Assembly (NCBI GenBank): GCA_032821775.1
Contig: JAVLRN010000002.1
Location: 2,418,001 to 2,482,000 of the forward strand
DNA: 64,000 nt
Direction: 5' to 3'
From: Sanguinoderma infundibulare
Lineage: Eukaryota; Basidiomycota; Agaricomycetes; Polyporales; Polyporaceae
A program made the position numbers and the translations under genes. The notes under the pieces are model-generated. The model saw only the letters and a program-made list of their open reading frames with translations, ran no database searches and had not been told where the DNA came from. This document shows positions 33,042 through 46,249 of this stretch, in pieces. Every line of letters begins with the position of its first letter. Within the stretch, counting starts at the first letter, position 1.

Positions 33042-36000
33042 CAAGTCTATTCTTTTAACCTTTGAGCATTCCTATAGTACAGATTTTAGCCTATTATTTT
33101 TTATGCTTAATTATCTGAGGATATCTTTTGTTTTGATTTATTATACTTAAGAATATTTCCAAGCATATGACATAACAATTGTGCATATTCCATTGTGTAG
33201 ATATGTTATTCCTATGCTGGTTGGTAGACTGTTGTTTATTTCTTTATTGTCCATAGGATTATTTTACACAGTCTACATATACTTATTGTTTAAAGACAAT
33301 GACCACTTCAATAGTATTGTGCTATTTTTAATATGATATTATGTCTATAGTTTATTGTCTAGACTTAGCACAATAGCATCCTAGTCTGTTTATTTATATT
33401 TGGTTCTAGATAGCCCCTAGTATATAAAGACCTCAGCTGGGTCCCCCCAAAATAACAATTGAAGTTTCTCTCAGAATGTACATCCCACCTCTGACAGGTG
33501 ATCCTTGTGCAACAGTGCACAATAGTCAAGTTCTCCTCTGAGAGTTAGAAAGCCTCTGACAGGCTTGCTCTCTATTATCTCCTCCTATACCTTGATCTTA
33601 CCTATTCATATCTCTGATCACTATCATGAACACCTGGAGGATTATCTGACCTGAAGCCTGATCAGATTACTTTAAGCACATTTTACCTAGTAGTGTTTTT
33701 CATTAGGTAACTTGTGCATATCTCACCTCTCCTTCCATGTGTGCATAGTCTGAAGGATCAGATGTGTAAGATGGACATTGACATGCATGTACTCGCAATC
33801 AAGCACAACTACAGTATCATGAAGATGCAAGGCTGACAGATGCTCCTCATATATGTGATCCTGCTCCATGCACAGCTTCCTTTTGAGATTGAAAATGCCA
33901 ACACAGTGGATGAGTGCCTCTATGGTCTCCATGAGGTGTTAGATGCCTGGAATGGCATGAACCTCAGCATGAAGGACATCAAATCAAGGCTCTGTACTAT
34001 CTGTTATTTTCCATATGCAACATAATGTCTCCTATGAAAGTGCAGAGAAATCCTCAGGTTTGAAGAGAAGTAGAATGAGCCACAAAGCTAGAATGACACA
34101 CAATGTGATAGAAGACAGTTCTAAGTTTCTCTCAAAGCTCATCCTCATTGAAGTTGCCACTTTTGATGATCATGGTAAGATCTCTGATGTCTGCAGAAAT
34201 GAGAGTATACATTTGTGAATCAAGAAGAGAGAAAACTTGCAATTGCTCATCTGCAAGTAACTTGAAAGAGAGAGGATTGAAGAAGTCAATGTTTGTTGAA
34301 AGTTTCTCATTTGAAGATGTTAATATACCAGGTGTAGATGAACAGATACAATTGACAAAATGCTTGTTTAAGAATCACAGGACTAGGGAACAAAGGTGAC
34401 AATGTAATTCCACTAGACATAGAAGACACCAATGGGACCAGGGTCCTCCTGAACTGTGCCCTCACTTCAAATCCATCAGAACATTGACAATGATCACAAA
34501 TATGTGGAAACTGGTGACAGGATTATCAAATTGTAACAAGTACAGTTATTATCATGATCATAAATAATCTAAGGACCCTGAATACAAGTTGCACAACACT
34601 AAAAGACTATATCATATGCCACACAACATGCACTTGTGATTGTGTGTACTTACAGTGGGCACCACATGGTATGTGTAAGTCATAGACACAGAAAAATTAA
34701 ACATAAAGTGCTTTAGTGAACAATTAACAGAACGGCATGGGATGCTGTAGAAGGCACCAAAAATGAGACAGGACTTCAATGGATGATCTGAGGTCAATAT
34801 AAAGCATGCCACTATGCTGGGTCTTCAAACCTAACCACATCTTCTACTCGCTAACCACTTCACTATCCAAACTGGAGGCTAATCTTAATGTGCTGATCAT
34901 CACCACTGTCTAAGCCTTGACAAACTTGCATAACTCACATATGTGAAGTGTTAAGTTAGAGTCCACAACCTCCAGGAATGCCAGGTGCTGGACTAACCTC
35001 TGCGACTCTGAGATGAACCCTACATCCTCTTCAGCAGAGACCTGGTACTGGTTGGACTGCATAAGGATAACTGTCTTATAGAATGCAAGGTTGATGACAG
35101 CTGAAATGTTGTCCCTGGCTGGTACTTCATTAACTACTAGATGGGAGAGCTTTGACAATGCAGCATGCAACAGATTGTATCAGTGTTGGACCATGCCAAG
35201 CCTGCCCTATTAATACACTAAGTGGAAACATCCTGAAGAGCAGGTTGCTCAACTCACTAGCTTGTGTGCAAGAGCAACAAATCATGACTGCATGTGAGGC
35301 TTGCTCTCTTCCTCCTCAAGATTGAGATGCAACTGACTGAATTTGGCACTATAGAATGATAGTTAGCTCATTTCAAAGAAACTCAAACTCCTCAGAGGTG
35401 TTTTCATTCATTAGCCTCTGTGGGTGCAGCTTCAAAGAAGGTCTGAACCAGAGCATGGATAGGAGGGGATGGAAGCTGATGGTGGAAATGAATGACCTGT
35501 CAAAAATATCATGTTTAGAAGGCTTTTATAGAAAAAATAAAGCAGTGCTATGAACCACCTCCTCACTTCAACAGCTTCCCAATTCTCGACAACAAGCTAG
35601 TATTGATCACAGTCCCACCCTCAGCAGCACTCTGAAAAAACATCTGATGGATTTTAATCACCTTTTTCTCCACCTTCAATGAGTGCTCCACCAGATTGAA
35701 GACACAGGTACTCCAAACCATATAGAGATTCTCAATCTGATGGAGCATGTCATGTACAGGATAAGCATGAGTGATCTGATAGATAGTGTCTTGCTCACGG
35801 GATGCAACATGGTTACCAGAAACAATACACCAGGCTTTATCAATAAAGTTTATTACAAATGTGATGATGCCAAAACCACCAGGTGTGTGGTGAGCCCAGC
35901 TATATAGATCAGTGAAACACTGGTTGAAATGCCAGTAATTGAGCATAATGAGATAGTATGCAGTCTAAAATAAATTTTAAATGTGGCTTGAGAGATCAGA

Positions 36001-36630
36001 CAAATATCGAAAGACCATTTACAATGTCACAAACAGTTTTATAGAACAACTCCTTCAGCAGAACTTTGCCAACCACTTCATTGAAAGTGACACAGATATA
36101 ATGAAGACAGTCACAATACTGTGTCAGCAGGGTATCAGAGAGTACATGGTTTAGTGATTGAAGCTTGAAGGTGGTGATAGCATTGGTGTACAGATAATGG
36201 ATAGACACAGTCATGGAGAGGATGTTGCAGACAAAAGTGCACAGGCAGGCTTATATACAAATCAGAGGGCACTTGAAGGAGGTCAAAAAATCATGCACAC
36301 AATCAAATATTGACCTTCACAATACAGAGGGCTGAATTCGCATTCTAAACTGACAAGATATATATAAAACCAATCTCTGAGTCATATATCATCTCTGACC
36401 ACACATGCAGATCATAGTCCTTCAACCCCCCCCCTTTTCCAACATTGCTTTATCTTTTTCATTTCACTCACTGCCATCCCCCTCCACCACAACATGTCAG
36501 TAGTCTTCCTCAGCAACCTGGTTGTGCTCTGCATGGTACATGCAGTAACTCTGGAACCCATTGTAATAGGTCTTGCTCTATTTCTTTTTTACAACACACT
36601 CGACTTCATTAAGATGCATCTTAAAAATGG
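33042..36630. other. decayed region, no recognised gene
   Basis: AT-rich, CpG-poor. Protein-like but unassigned frames lie at 33840-34025 (+), 34910-35170 (-, includes VVNEVPARDNISAVINLAFY), 35563-35946 (-) and 35996-36214 (-). Read together on -, 34910-36214 looks like one old coding region with more than twenty stops. It could be a transposon protein or a host gene relic. Confidence 0.45.
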
Positions 36631-37161
36631 TGTCACAGCTGAGCAACTGCACCACAAATGAACAAAAGTAAAGGCTTACTGGTGTGCACTGACACACAGT
36701 GGAGTGGGCAGAGGCAAAGAGGATAGATTGTCTAGACTAGAAGATGACTGGTGGCAGGGGCTGTTAAACTGTCTACAGAGGAGAGGGGAGAGAACAAGAG
36801 ACAGAATCAAAGGTCTCTGAACCCCACATCACAGCCCTTATATACTACTACAGAAGGGTGCACAGACCATGTCCTGTGTGGTTGTATTTGGCACCTGCAT
36901 GAGGAAACAATGAGGCTACAATGAGGTCACAATAAGGCTGGGGAACATTAAGAGAGTCTATTTATATAACAGTGACCAATGTCCTTGATGGACCAGAACT
37001 GGGCTCCTTCCAGGCTGGCCTTGGGAGATAAGATATGATAAACTGCATCTAGGGTCACACCTCCAGATAAGATAGGATGGGAGATAATGATAAATGCTGT
37101 CCAGGCTGTGTCAGACTTCAGGAATGGAAAGTTGCCAAATGTGGTGCAAAAAATCATGACA
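36631..37161 (-). repeat. LTR, chromovirus family, copy 3 (solo)
   Basis: 531 bp on -, TGTCATGA...GCTGTGACA, related to 978-1488 and 21387-21943. No pol is seen upstream and no priming site downstream, so it is a solo LTR or a detached end. Flanks ctatc/ccatt on - could be a target duplication with two C/T changes. Confidence 0.75.
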
Positions 37162-38740
37162 GATAGGATTAGTAAAACTGAAACAGTGCCACATTGTACA
37201 GAGGTGGTCAGCATGCAGCACAGCTTTAAAAGCACATAAAATGCGAGCATTCAGCTTGACCTTCTTGCTTTTATTATGCGGAGTGTGAAAGTGGGATGTG
37301 AACTCTCTGTCTAAATGCATCTGGCACAAGGTAACTACAATCGTGTCCATGATCTGACAGTACTAATTGAGCAGGAGGATTGATGGCTGGTCTAACAAGA
37401 TGATATGGGTATTCTGTGAGGCAAATGTCAGTTAAACAATACAGCACAGAGCCACAAGACATACATGATGTTGAAGACTGGACCATGCACACAATGGCAG
37501 AGCTCATCCTCTGTAGACTCAGAATTGAGCATAACATGTTCAAAGTCGAAGATGAAACCCTTGATGTGCTTCAGATAAAGAGGAAACAGCTACTTCACAA
37601 GGAGCTCGATCTCGGAGAAAATGGTTTCAGTGTTGAGAGTGATGCCATCAACAGGAGGTAAAAAAGCCATGGTACTGGAAAGGAAGGTTCAATGGAACTT
37701 CTTGAGACCTCCTCAGTCACCTTTTAAACTGCACCTTTGATAATGACAGCCCTGACAGAGTCTATCATTTTTACACAAGAGACACCCACAGCAACACTGC
37801 CTGTAATAACAGTGCATTAAGTGCCACCTATTGAATAGCTGCAGCAGGACTGAGAATGGTTCAGATTTCAGTAGGAAAAAGATGATGAGACCAGGACTGG
37901 TGTCATTGATGGAATCAGGCATAGGAGGCATAAGACTAGTATGCTTCTAGTAGATGGCCATTGAACCACCATCAGACTACCACCATACTAGATACTAGCC
38001 TCTGCAAAGGACATTTGAATCTCAGACTGCGACATAAAAGATGATGGACAGGGCTCAGTAGGACTTTGTGATAGGACATAGTTACATGATCATGTCCATT
38101 CAGATGGTGACCTCCACTGAGACTGCAGATCAGTGACATGTCCTCCAGATCACATCGGATGTGTATAGTTGATTGTAGGAAGATAGTTTGTAGGCTATAG
38201 CATGGGAGTGGCTGGGTCCATTTTGGATGTAGAGTAGTATTGTTGTATATAGTCACCAGTATAATTTAGAATGGACAGCTTTCACCTCTTCAACAGTTCA
38301 GAGCTCAGTTTAACTATCTGCTGCAGCTGCTCCTTATGTTTCACACCCTTGAGCAGCATCAGCATCTAGCTTCTAGCATCTAGCTTATCTAGTCCTAGCA
38401 ATTCTCTCTAGTCAAGCTCTGAGCCATAGTCAACTCTACCCTCTCTTATCTGGCTCCTTTCACTGACCATCTCAGACTCATCCAACTATTGTGAACTCAG
38501 TCTGATATCTCTCTATACAGGTTTAAGCCCATACTATATTGGACCACTCTCACACCCTTCCCCTCTCATTTGGAGCCCCTCTACTTTAGTTAGTGGGTCA
38601 TTTAGAAGACACAAGACCCGAGACTACCTTGCTTCCTTCTCCCTGAACACTCTGCCTTCCCCCAGAGTATGACTTTCATGCTTAGGCCCCATCTTAGATC
38701 ATCAATGCCCTGTGTAGGACTATTAAAGACTCAACAGACC
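37162..38740. other. decayed region between LTR copy 3 and a gypsy fragment
   Basis: No recognisable gene. Short frames on both strands (37416-37661 +, 37972-38256 -) have no family resemblance. The stretch 38280-38680 is pyrimidine-rich and LTR-like in look, but has no second copy in the window. Confidence 0.4.
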
Positions 38741-39960
38741 ACCATTAAGAATTGATACCCACTGCCATTGGTGTTGAAACTTGTGGATTAACTTAAGAAG
38801 GTCAAATACTTCACCAAGCTCAATATTTGATGAAAATATAACAATATACATGTTAAGACTGGTGATGAGAGGAAGGCTGTGTTTATAACCAACTGAGGGT
38901 TGTATGAATCAAATGTTATATGCTTTGAGCTCACAAACTTGCCTAGCACATTCTCTACCTATATAAATGACATCTTTAAGGACTTCATAGTCAAAAAAAA
39001 AGGTGACAATCTACCTCAACAATGAGCTGGTCGATGAGGTCAGAGATGTGAGAAATTAAAAATGTTCTTCTTCATTGCTGCATTGAGGACCCAGTATTCT
39101 TGTGTGAGACATAAACTGTTATCTATCTTTTTGACAAAGAAGACAGGTGCTGCTGTGAGACTTTTGAACCTGTAAATATATCCTTTAACCTCTTGCTCAT
39201 CAATTGACCCATCTAGCAAGTTACACTCCTGAGAATTTAGTGGGCAGGTTTGGGCAGGTGAGCACCTTTTATTAGCTCAATGGTATAGTTATAGAGCTTG
39301 CAAGTTGGCATCTGTTCTAAGGCTTTTTTGAAGAACACATTATTATAGTGATAGTGTGAGGGCACATGACTGGATAAATAGTCTTTATTTTATTCTCCTG
39401 GCAATGAGCTATCTTTTGCCTTCTCTTCAACTTGAGCATAAAAGACACAAGTGTTAGAGTTATCTTAAAACTACATTCAATGTACAAACTGATCAGGATC
39501 ACCCCATAGTTCTGAACTGAGCTGTCTATAGCTATCCTGTGCAAACTCTTCTAGATAGGATTCTTGAACTGTTTGTACTTTTTTATTTTACACTAAAACA
39601 GTTCTATACTTGCAAGTGTGTGGGCACTAGATAAACTTCACTTGACTGGCCTTCCAGTTGATCTCAGGGTTGTGTTGTCAGAGGTATGTTATACCAATAA
39701 TGATGTCCTGGTTTCCTATATCAGTGACAAGGAGAGACTTCCAACTGGTGTGGTTACTGATAGTGATAAAGCATTGAATAGAGTAAGTGATAAGGCCTTT
39801 TTTGTTCTCAGTGAACATCAGCATTGTAAACTTGAATTTCTCATGAAAGGCAGTGAAGTTCTAGACCATGTTGTTATACAAACCAGTAGTGAGCAAAATT
39901 TAAATAGGTTCCACAGTCAGTGAGCCCTTCTGACTGGATTTCAAATATACCTTGCCTGAG
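38741..39960 (-). pseudogene. inverted gypsy protease-RT fragment
   Basis: Read on -, 39960-39590 parallels the protease remnant at 23450-23890. Then 39160-39080 reads TAAPVFFVKK, the first RT block seen also at 24960-25000. Downstream text toward 38750 is RT-like with many stops. It is an inverted partial copy of the element represented at 22-25 kb. It lacks the family A insertion present in that copy, so it shows the empty site. Confidence 0.65.
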
Positions 39961-40801
39961 CATGAGCTTAAGATCTAGCAACCGTCACTGTTAGGGGATG
40001 CTGTAGGTAGGCCAAACCCACATGGATGGCTGTAAATTACAATCATGGGTGTGGGTGCAGATATGGAGTTGTCAGACTCAGGCAAAAGTCACCATCCAAG
40101 ATATAGGTACTGCCACCTGAGGTATATCTTGTCCTTTGATATGCAGTGGCATGCCAAAAACTCAGTTTAAGACTGTAATGCAAATTGTAATTGACCTTTA
40201 AACTCACAAGACACACACCACCCACTGAATAAAAACACAGCAGCAGTGTCATGATCTGGTCCTTGTCCCAGATGGTGTTCAAAGATAGCATAAACACTGG
40301 GCACATGAACCCCCACTGTATATAGTGCTTGTACACAGTAGTCATTTAATACATCACTATATGTTGGCTAATAGCCAATTACTGAGTATTGTGAATGACC
40401 ACCAACAATGAAGATTATAATAGCCTCAGATGTGAAGAACAGAGACTTTGTACATGCACCCCCTCAGTGCTGAACCCCTCTGACTTGGCAAGCTGCCTTG
40501 CCAAGATAAATGCGATATAAAGAAACACCTCTACCTGAGAAATTAGAGGAATTGAGTATAACATACATTATTGGAAGGTAGAAAAGTGAAATAATACAGC
40601 TCAAAGATAGTGAAAGGCTGGCATTCTGTGACCTTGACTTTAATAATGAACACAAAAACATATGAGAATATTATCACTAGGAGGAGCACCGCAGCAAATA
40701 TGAACAAATGTCATTCACATCTGTGATGGAAAGATAAGCTGAGTGGAGGATTGTCATAAGAGTAAGAGCAGTCAAGACTAAATGCATTCATTTCAATAGT
40801 G
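39961..40801. other. debris with hAT-like end words
   Basis: Positions 39990-40140 carry 'gggtgtgggtgc' and 'acccacatgg' words like the family B ends. No coding region is recognised elsewhere in this stretch. Confidence 0.4.
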
Positions 40802-41122
40802 TTAACTCAGCAGGTCCAAATAACAAAGCATTGGATATCTGTGTCCAATTGAGAAGACAATCCCACAGTGCGAGAGCTTCTCAATAGAGCTGCACACACC
40901 TGCAACTTCAGGTGCAGCAGTGATCATGTAAATGCTGACTCCATCATCATCACCCTTGCCAGCCATCAGCCAGTCCTTGGTGATGGTGATGTTCTGTGTG
41001 CTGTAGACATTCTCAAAGGACTTAAGCTCATCCTTTGCAGTGAGCAGGTACTGGGGTGTGTGCATGCCATACTTCACGAACTGAATGAACAGCCCCTCAA
41101 TGTGCCAGCTGAGAAGTGTGGC
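40802..41122 (-). pseudogene. nagA: N-acetylglucosamine-6-phosphate deacetylase fragment
   Basis: An open - frame of about 107 residues matches the middle of NagA, which removes the acetyl group from GlcNAc-6-P in amino-sugar catabolism. LLSWHIEGLFIQF corresponds to the family's 'LGxHLEGPFI'; HTPQYLLTAKDELKSFENVY to the 'GAH.P.fl' segment; and SIYMITAAPEVAGVCSSIEK plus GIVFSIGHR to 'i.TlAPE..g....i..L...Gi.vsiGH', including a metal-site His. GPF has become GLF and the frame drifts after GHR. A full enzyme has about 400 residues; no other part is seen nearby. It is recognised by motif only. Confidence 0.6.
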
Positions 41123-41621
41123 AGAGCTAGCAGAGGAGTATGGATAGAAAAGATGGAGGAGCTTTGAGTAGAGTAAGCATTCTTGGGTCTATAAGAGGAA
41201 GGGTTTATTGAACAGAAAGAACACATGAGAGACAATTGAAGACACTTGGCTATAGGAACAGAAGGGCAAGACTGAGACTGAGAGACATGCCCAAATGCAT
41301 TATAATATAGAATAACAATGACTGCACTGAGAATGGACTACACAAACATGCTGCATATAAGTGATGCACATATTGAGGCTATAAACCTTGTGTACACTTA
41401 TCCTGATCTCTATATGACACATTGGAGATGGAGTACAATGGCAAACCTGGAATGAAAGTATGTATACAATGAGTCTCTGAAATGTCATTGTCTATCACAG
41501 AAGATGATAGTGGGTAGTAAATGTCATGAATAATGCATAGTGCCTGCAGGCAGAAAGTATGGGAGGCTCATACCTTGAAGTACACTCATAAAGTAACATC
41601 AGTCTTAACAATTCTCTGAGC
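41123..41621. other. decayed sequence, no recognised feature
   Basis: AT-rich, CpG-poor. I see no further NagA sequence upstream of the fragment, although heavily decayed exons could be missed. Confidence 0.4.
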
Positions 41622-42441
41622 TAAGGCTGAACATGGATATAGATTCCTTGCAGATATACCCACATATACCCAGATCTGGACCTGTGGATATGGGTCTTGT
41701 GAGTATGGGTATCTGGTGCATGGGTAAGGTGCAGATCCAGGTCAGAGGTTTTGGGGCTGTAGGTTACCTGCAGGTTACCAATGGATTTTTTCAAGAAAAT
41801 AAGTAGTCTGTATATCTTCAATGAGTGGTCTGTATGATCTATTTTCTCACATTTATTTTTCTACAATAAGTGAACCAGAGACTGATTGTTTGATTGAGCT
41901 ATGATTAGGTGTGCTGCCTTCAGCCTCCTCTAGCCTATGCAGGTGCTTAAAATTTGCACCTGATCTGAGGTTTAACTCATATATGAGGATATATAGTTAT
42001 TTTATAGCTCCAATTCTATCAGCTTATATTTATTCATATTGATAGAGATTTTTATTGTCAGCTTTCATAACATTGGATAAGTGAGCCTTATGGCACATTG
42101 CATACATGGCACTTATTGATTCATTCCAAATGTGTCTACCTCTTCTTTTCACTTACCTTCACCCCTCTGCAGCAGATTGTAGACCACTTCAATAATATTT
42201 ATATAGTTATGCTCTTATTAAAGAACTTTGTTTCTGTTAATAGAGCACTTATCTCTTGAGACTGGCATTATTGACAGAGGAGGATGTAAACAGCAAGAGG
42301 GAATCAAGGAGGTGTATACATATTATGTAGTGATCTCAGTAGTATTAGATTTATATTTAAAAATACAATAATTAAGTTGAACCTTAATAGTTGTTTTAAT
42401 AGAAAATAAAATTGAGTGAATATTTTACACAAAACAGCTTT
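41622..42441 (-). mobile_element. non-autonomous DNA transposon family A, copy 2 (truncated)
   Basis: An inverted relative of 23902-24918. The terminal repeat taaggctgaac is intact at 41622, and the match runs to 42441 (corresponding to about 24107 in copy 1), where the other end is missing. It shares the internal 'ctcctctgttaataatgcc' region. Confidence 0.6.
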
Positions 42442-42449
42442 GATTTGTG

Positions 42450-42517
42450 CAGCACTCACTTTTGTTGGCAAGTTCAACTTGAACTTGCCAACAAACTAAT
42501 ATATCCAGTGAGTGCTG
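42450..42517. repeat. short palindrome at the broken end of family A copy 2
   Basis: Perfect 17-bp arms (42461-42477 and 42479-42495) flank one base. Outer partial arms (cagcactcac / gtgagtgctg) extend it to 42450-42517. It lies at the truncation point of the transposon copy and could form a cruciform. Confidence 0.7.
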
Positions 42518-45500
42518 AGGAGCCTTAGTAAGATAGGGCTTATTCAAATTCCACTATGTTATGTGATTGGTTTCTGTCACACTGAGCTCCCTTTGGCAGG
42601 AAAGCACCCTTCCAAATGATATATCATTTGCTACACATCTCTATGCAAAAATCAAAAATCTAAGACCTGTTTATATTTGCCTTTACTAGATTTGTCAGGT
42701 TCTCGATTTTGCAAACATGGAGCCTGACTTGTGAAATAAACAATCTCATAGAGGTTGGAGTTCAATTTCTACTGTTATATCCCAATATGGAAGCCTCAAT
42801 ATAGCTAGGCTGGACTTTGAGTGCTCAGGCATTCCAACTTACTTTACTCTGTGAGACCTTGTTACTCTATTATAGGATAAGGCAAGCACAGTGCAGCAAA
42901 CTCTGTTGCAAATCTTGGTAGACATACCATCAATAGGCCCTGGATTGACACATTTGACAAGGAAAATGTGAGTAATTTTAGCCAACCACTGATAAAGCTG
43001 AACAGTGACTCATTCAATGACAGGTTTCTCCAATGGCAACACAAATTCAAGAATCTCAACACAGAATGCCTTTGAGAGCTCATAGCAATAATTTAAAGGA
43101 TAAGTTTACATTGACTGCAAGACAACCCTCTAAATGCTTATTTTTATGTGATGGTCACATGTGACAGAGGTTGGTGGGATTTGAATGAGCCCTATCTTAA
43201 AAGGGGTGGCTAAAAGGTTATGCAGGGAAAATATTGCAATTTGGAAGTCCTCATATGCACTAATTTCAAACTCAGCTGAGATTCGGTGATGGTGATCCTC
43301 ACTGACCACTGGAATGGCTGATACAACTGGTTAGTTTTTTGGTAGGGTGGCCCAATTTGGTACCTCATGAGAGAACATACTTGTGAATTTGCCACTGGGA
43401 AAAATTGTGGTGATGGTCTTGGATATATATGATCTCCATCCATTCATATACAATATATATCTATCAGCCATCCAAATCCAATAAAGGCCTTTTTCCTCTA
43501 CAAATGCAGCACAGGGTTTGTAATTGTCAGGACACTGCTGATACAGCCAAGTGACTGAGAACAGGTGCAGTGCATATGACCTAGCCATGTTCATCCACCC
43601 TTCCCCCTTTGCTCATGCTGCATTGCCAAGGAATACCATCCATTAAGATGGGAGACTTGTCAGAGACAGCAGACCATCCTTTGTATCCACTGGTGCTGCC
43701 TCCACTGCTGCCTCCTTCCCAGATGTGTTGTGACCTGCCTCTGATAGCAAACTCATACTACTTTACACACTCAAGACCATTGCTGTAGATGTATGTGTCA
43801 ACAGTCAGTCTGTCACATCCACCTTTCTGAGTATACTGGCATCTGCTGCTGCCACCACTGTCACCTGTGATGCAATCATACTCCACTCCCTCATGATCAC
43901 CTCTCTCAATATATGCACTAACATTCAGACCATCAGCAAAGTGCAAAATATATGGGCTTGAATGGGTTCAAATATAATGTTTCTGATGGCAATCAATTTG
44001 ATACAATTTTTGGCCACAAACCCAACCAGTTTATCCATCACCTGCTCAAGCCCAATTGGGCCAATTGAAGGCAATTGACACAATTGTGTGATCTAATTCT
44101 CCAAAATTGTGCATGATTGTGTTCAATTGGATCATATTCTACATGTTTGTATCAATTGAAGAGCTCAAAAAAAATATACAGATGACATTAATCCTTCAAA
44201 CTAAATGTATTTAGCATGCACTCAAAAATAGTACAGAGACAGTGAGCACAAGAAAGTACACTATCCTAAGGAACACATGAAACCTGATGACACACCACTT
44301 CCAAAGCTCAGGCTGATGATGTACCTTAATGACCAGGGGATTGATGACATATCTTAATGACCAGACAATTGATGACATGTAAGATGACAAGCTTAAAACA
44401 TATCTTAATGGAGCACTTACCTGGTTGCCTTTCCAATGATCTTACTGGATGCATGTGCATGCATATATGTGATACTCAAGCCTCCCACCTACCTCATTGT
44501 ATGCTACATGAACACACCACTTACCTTCAAGACCCAGCAGTGATCTAGTCCAGACCAACAGTGTGAAGCCAGTGAGGGGGGATCAAAAGCAAAGACAGGA
44601 TGGGAGTTGAGGTCAAAGCTAGGATGGCACAAGTTGGGGGGGGGCAATGGGTTTTATGCTGGGGTAGCTGTTAAGACAATGGATAACAGAATTGATAAGA
44701 CTGACTATGCTATCAAGATGTTGGAGTGAAATCAGGAGTGCTGGACCGCTCCTTCCAGACAAATGAAATTAAGTGCATTCATACCTATAGGAACAGGATC
44801 CATCCAATTAATTGGTTGGATCTCCACATAATTGGCTTCAATTGAGTTGACTTGGCCCAAAGCCGATACTTCTCAATTTAGAGTTTTAGTGTCAATTCAG
44901 TCAATGATGTCCATTGATTTTGCAGTTTTGCTGATGACTGTTGTGCCCACCTTCTCAAATATCCTATCCATCACCACTGCCCACCTCTGCACCATCAACC
45001 CCTTCTTCTGCCCCACATCAGCAAAAGCAGGTATGCTAATATCATAAGCTATCATAGATGACATGCATTGTGGTTGATGATCATACCTGTATATAGTGAT
45101 AGAACAGCTACTAGAGCTGGTAGTATATGATTGAAGCTGTCTGACATGATCAGATCACCCACAATGGATGAGCATATCTGATTATATATGATCAATGACT
45201 ATGAGTGGTAAGATCAGGACAGACCATGAATTGTCAAATGGAAGGTGAATGTCGATCTGAGGGAGCCTGTAAACTGATCACATCTCCAGCTATTTACAGT
45301 CATTAATGATTGGATTGTAAACAGGGGTGTACAACATCATGGCACCCTTGCTAGCATGGAAGGGCACCTTTGGAATATATTGAACAGCATATAAATGAGG
45401 ATACATAACACTCATACTAGGATGAACAGAGCATAATCAACGAGACTGAGGGACACAAAGAGTGCATTGAGGAATAAGGACAGATGAACATCTAGTGCTG

Positions 45501-46249
45501 ATGAGCAGCAGCTTGATGGATGGTACAATGGCCTCAACAAAGTACATATCCTGGAAAGAGGTAGGAACAGCATCAGAGGCCTCAAGCGTGCTTGCCATAG
45601 CACTGAGTGGGTCTGAGGCTGAGAGTGCTGGAGCAGACACAGACCATTGAAGCTCACAGAATGAAATCCAGCAAGCTGAAGTGACACATATCATGCAGCC
45701 TGTAGAGGAAGACAAATATCACAATATTGGGTCATTACACATCATCTGCGCATATAGTTGAACAGATGAGCATGCACCCAGCCTACCAACTGAATGTGAG
45801 CATGAGCATGAATGAAGTGGCACCTCAGGCATCGAGGGACAAAGGGGATAGGAGGGAACAATAAATGCACTGAACACTGTGTGCATCCACCTTCTTGCTT
45901 TGCTCGTGTATGGCACTGACTCCACTGAATGAGCTGAGTATGACAGATATGGGATGGCCCACCACATGCACACACAGGATGTTCACCTCAATCACTTCAA
46001 CATCAGCATGTTTCAATGCCCTATGCAGGAGCTCATTGTTGTCTCTCAGCCTTCATGAGTGATTCAGAGTCAATGCCAGTATGGGAGCATGTGGGATGGG
46101 ATGGATGCATCTGATGTCTTCAGGCTCTTAAACTGGAACAGCCATTCAATGTCAAGGCTTGTCTGGATACCCTTCTTGTTTCTGGACTGGCCAGGGTAAC
46201 ACAGTATGCCATGCGCAAGCTTTGAGCCATCCACTTTGAATATGAGGGA
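42518..46249. other. decayed region with scattered repeats
   Basis: Positions about 43210-43480 hold an inverted, CpG-decayed copy of 47770-47980. Positions 43970-44170 and 44800-44900 are rich in CAATTG words and may be subterminal regions of another DNA transposon of about 0.9 kb. Frames on - at 45437-45715 and 45825-46016 (KHADVEVIEVNILCVHVVGH) are protein-like but unassigned. Confidence 0.45.

Noticed and set aside
36426..36434. Homopolymer C run as a regulatory element
   Set aside because: Simple homopolymers (also a G run near 44636) occur without any associated promoter or element end.
978..37161. Chromovirus LTR copies at 978 and 36631 (opposite strands) as ends of one giant inverted-repeat element
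   Set aside because: They are members of one LTR family in opposite orientation, explained by independent insertions; nothing links them.
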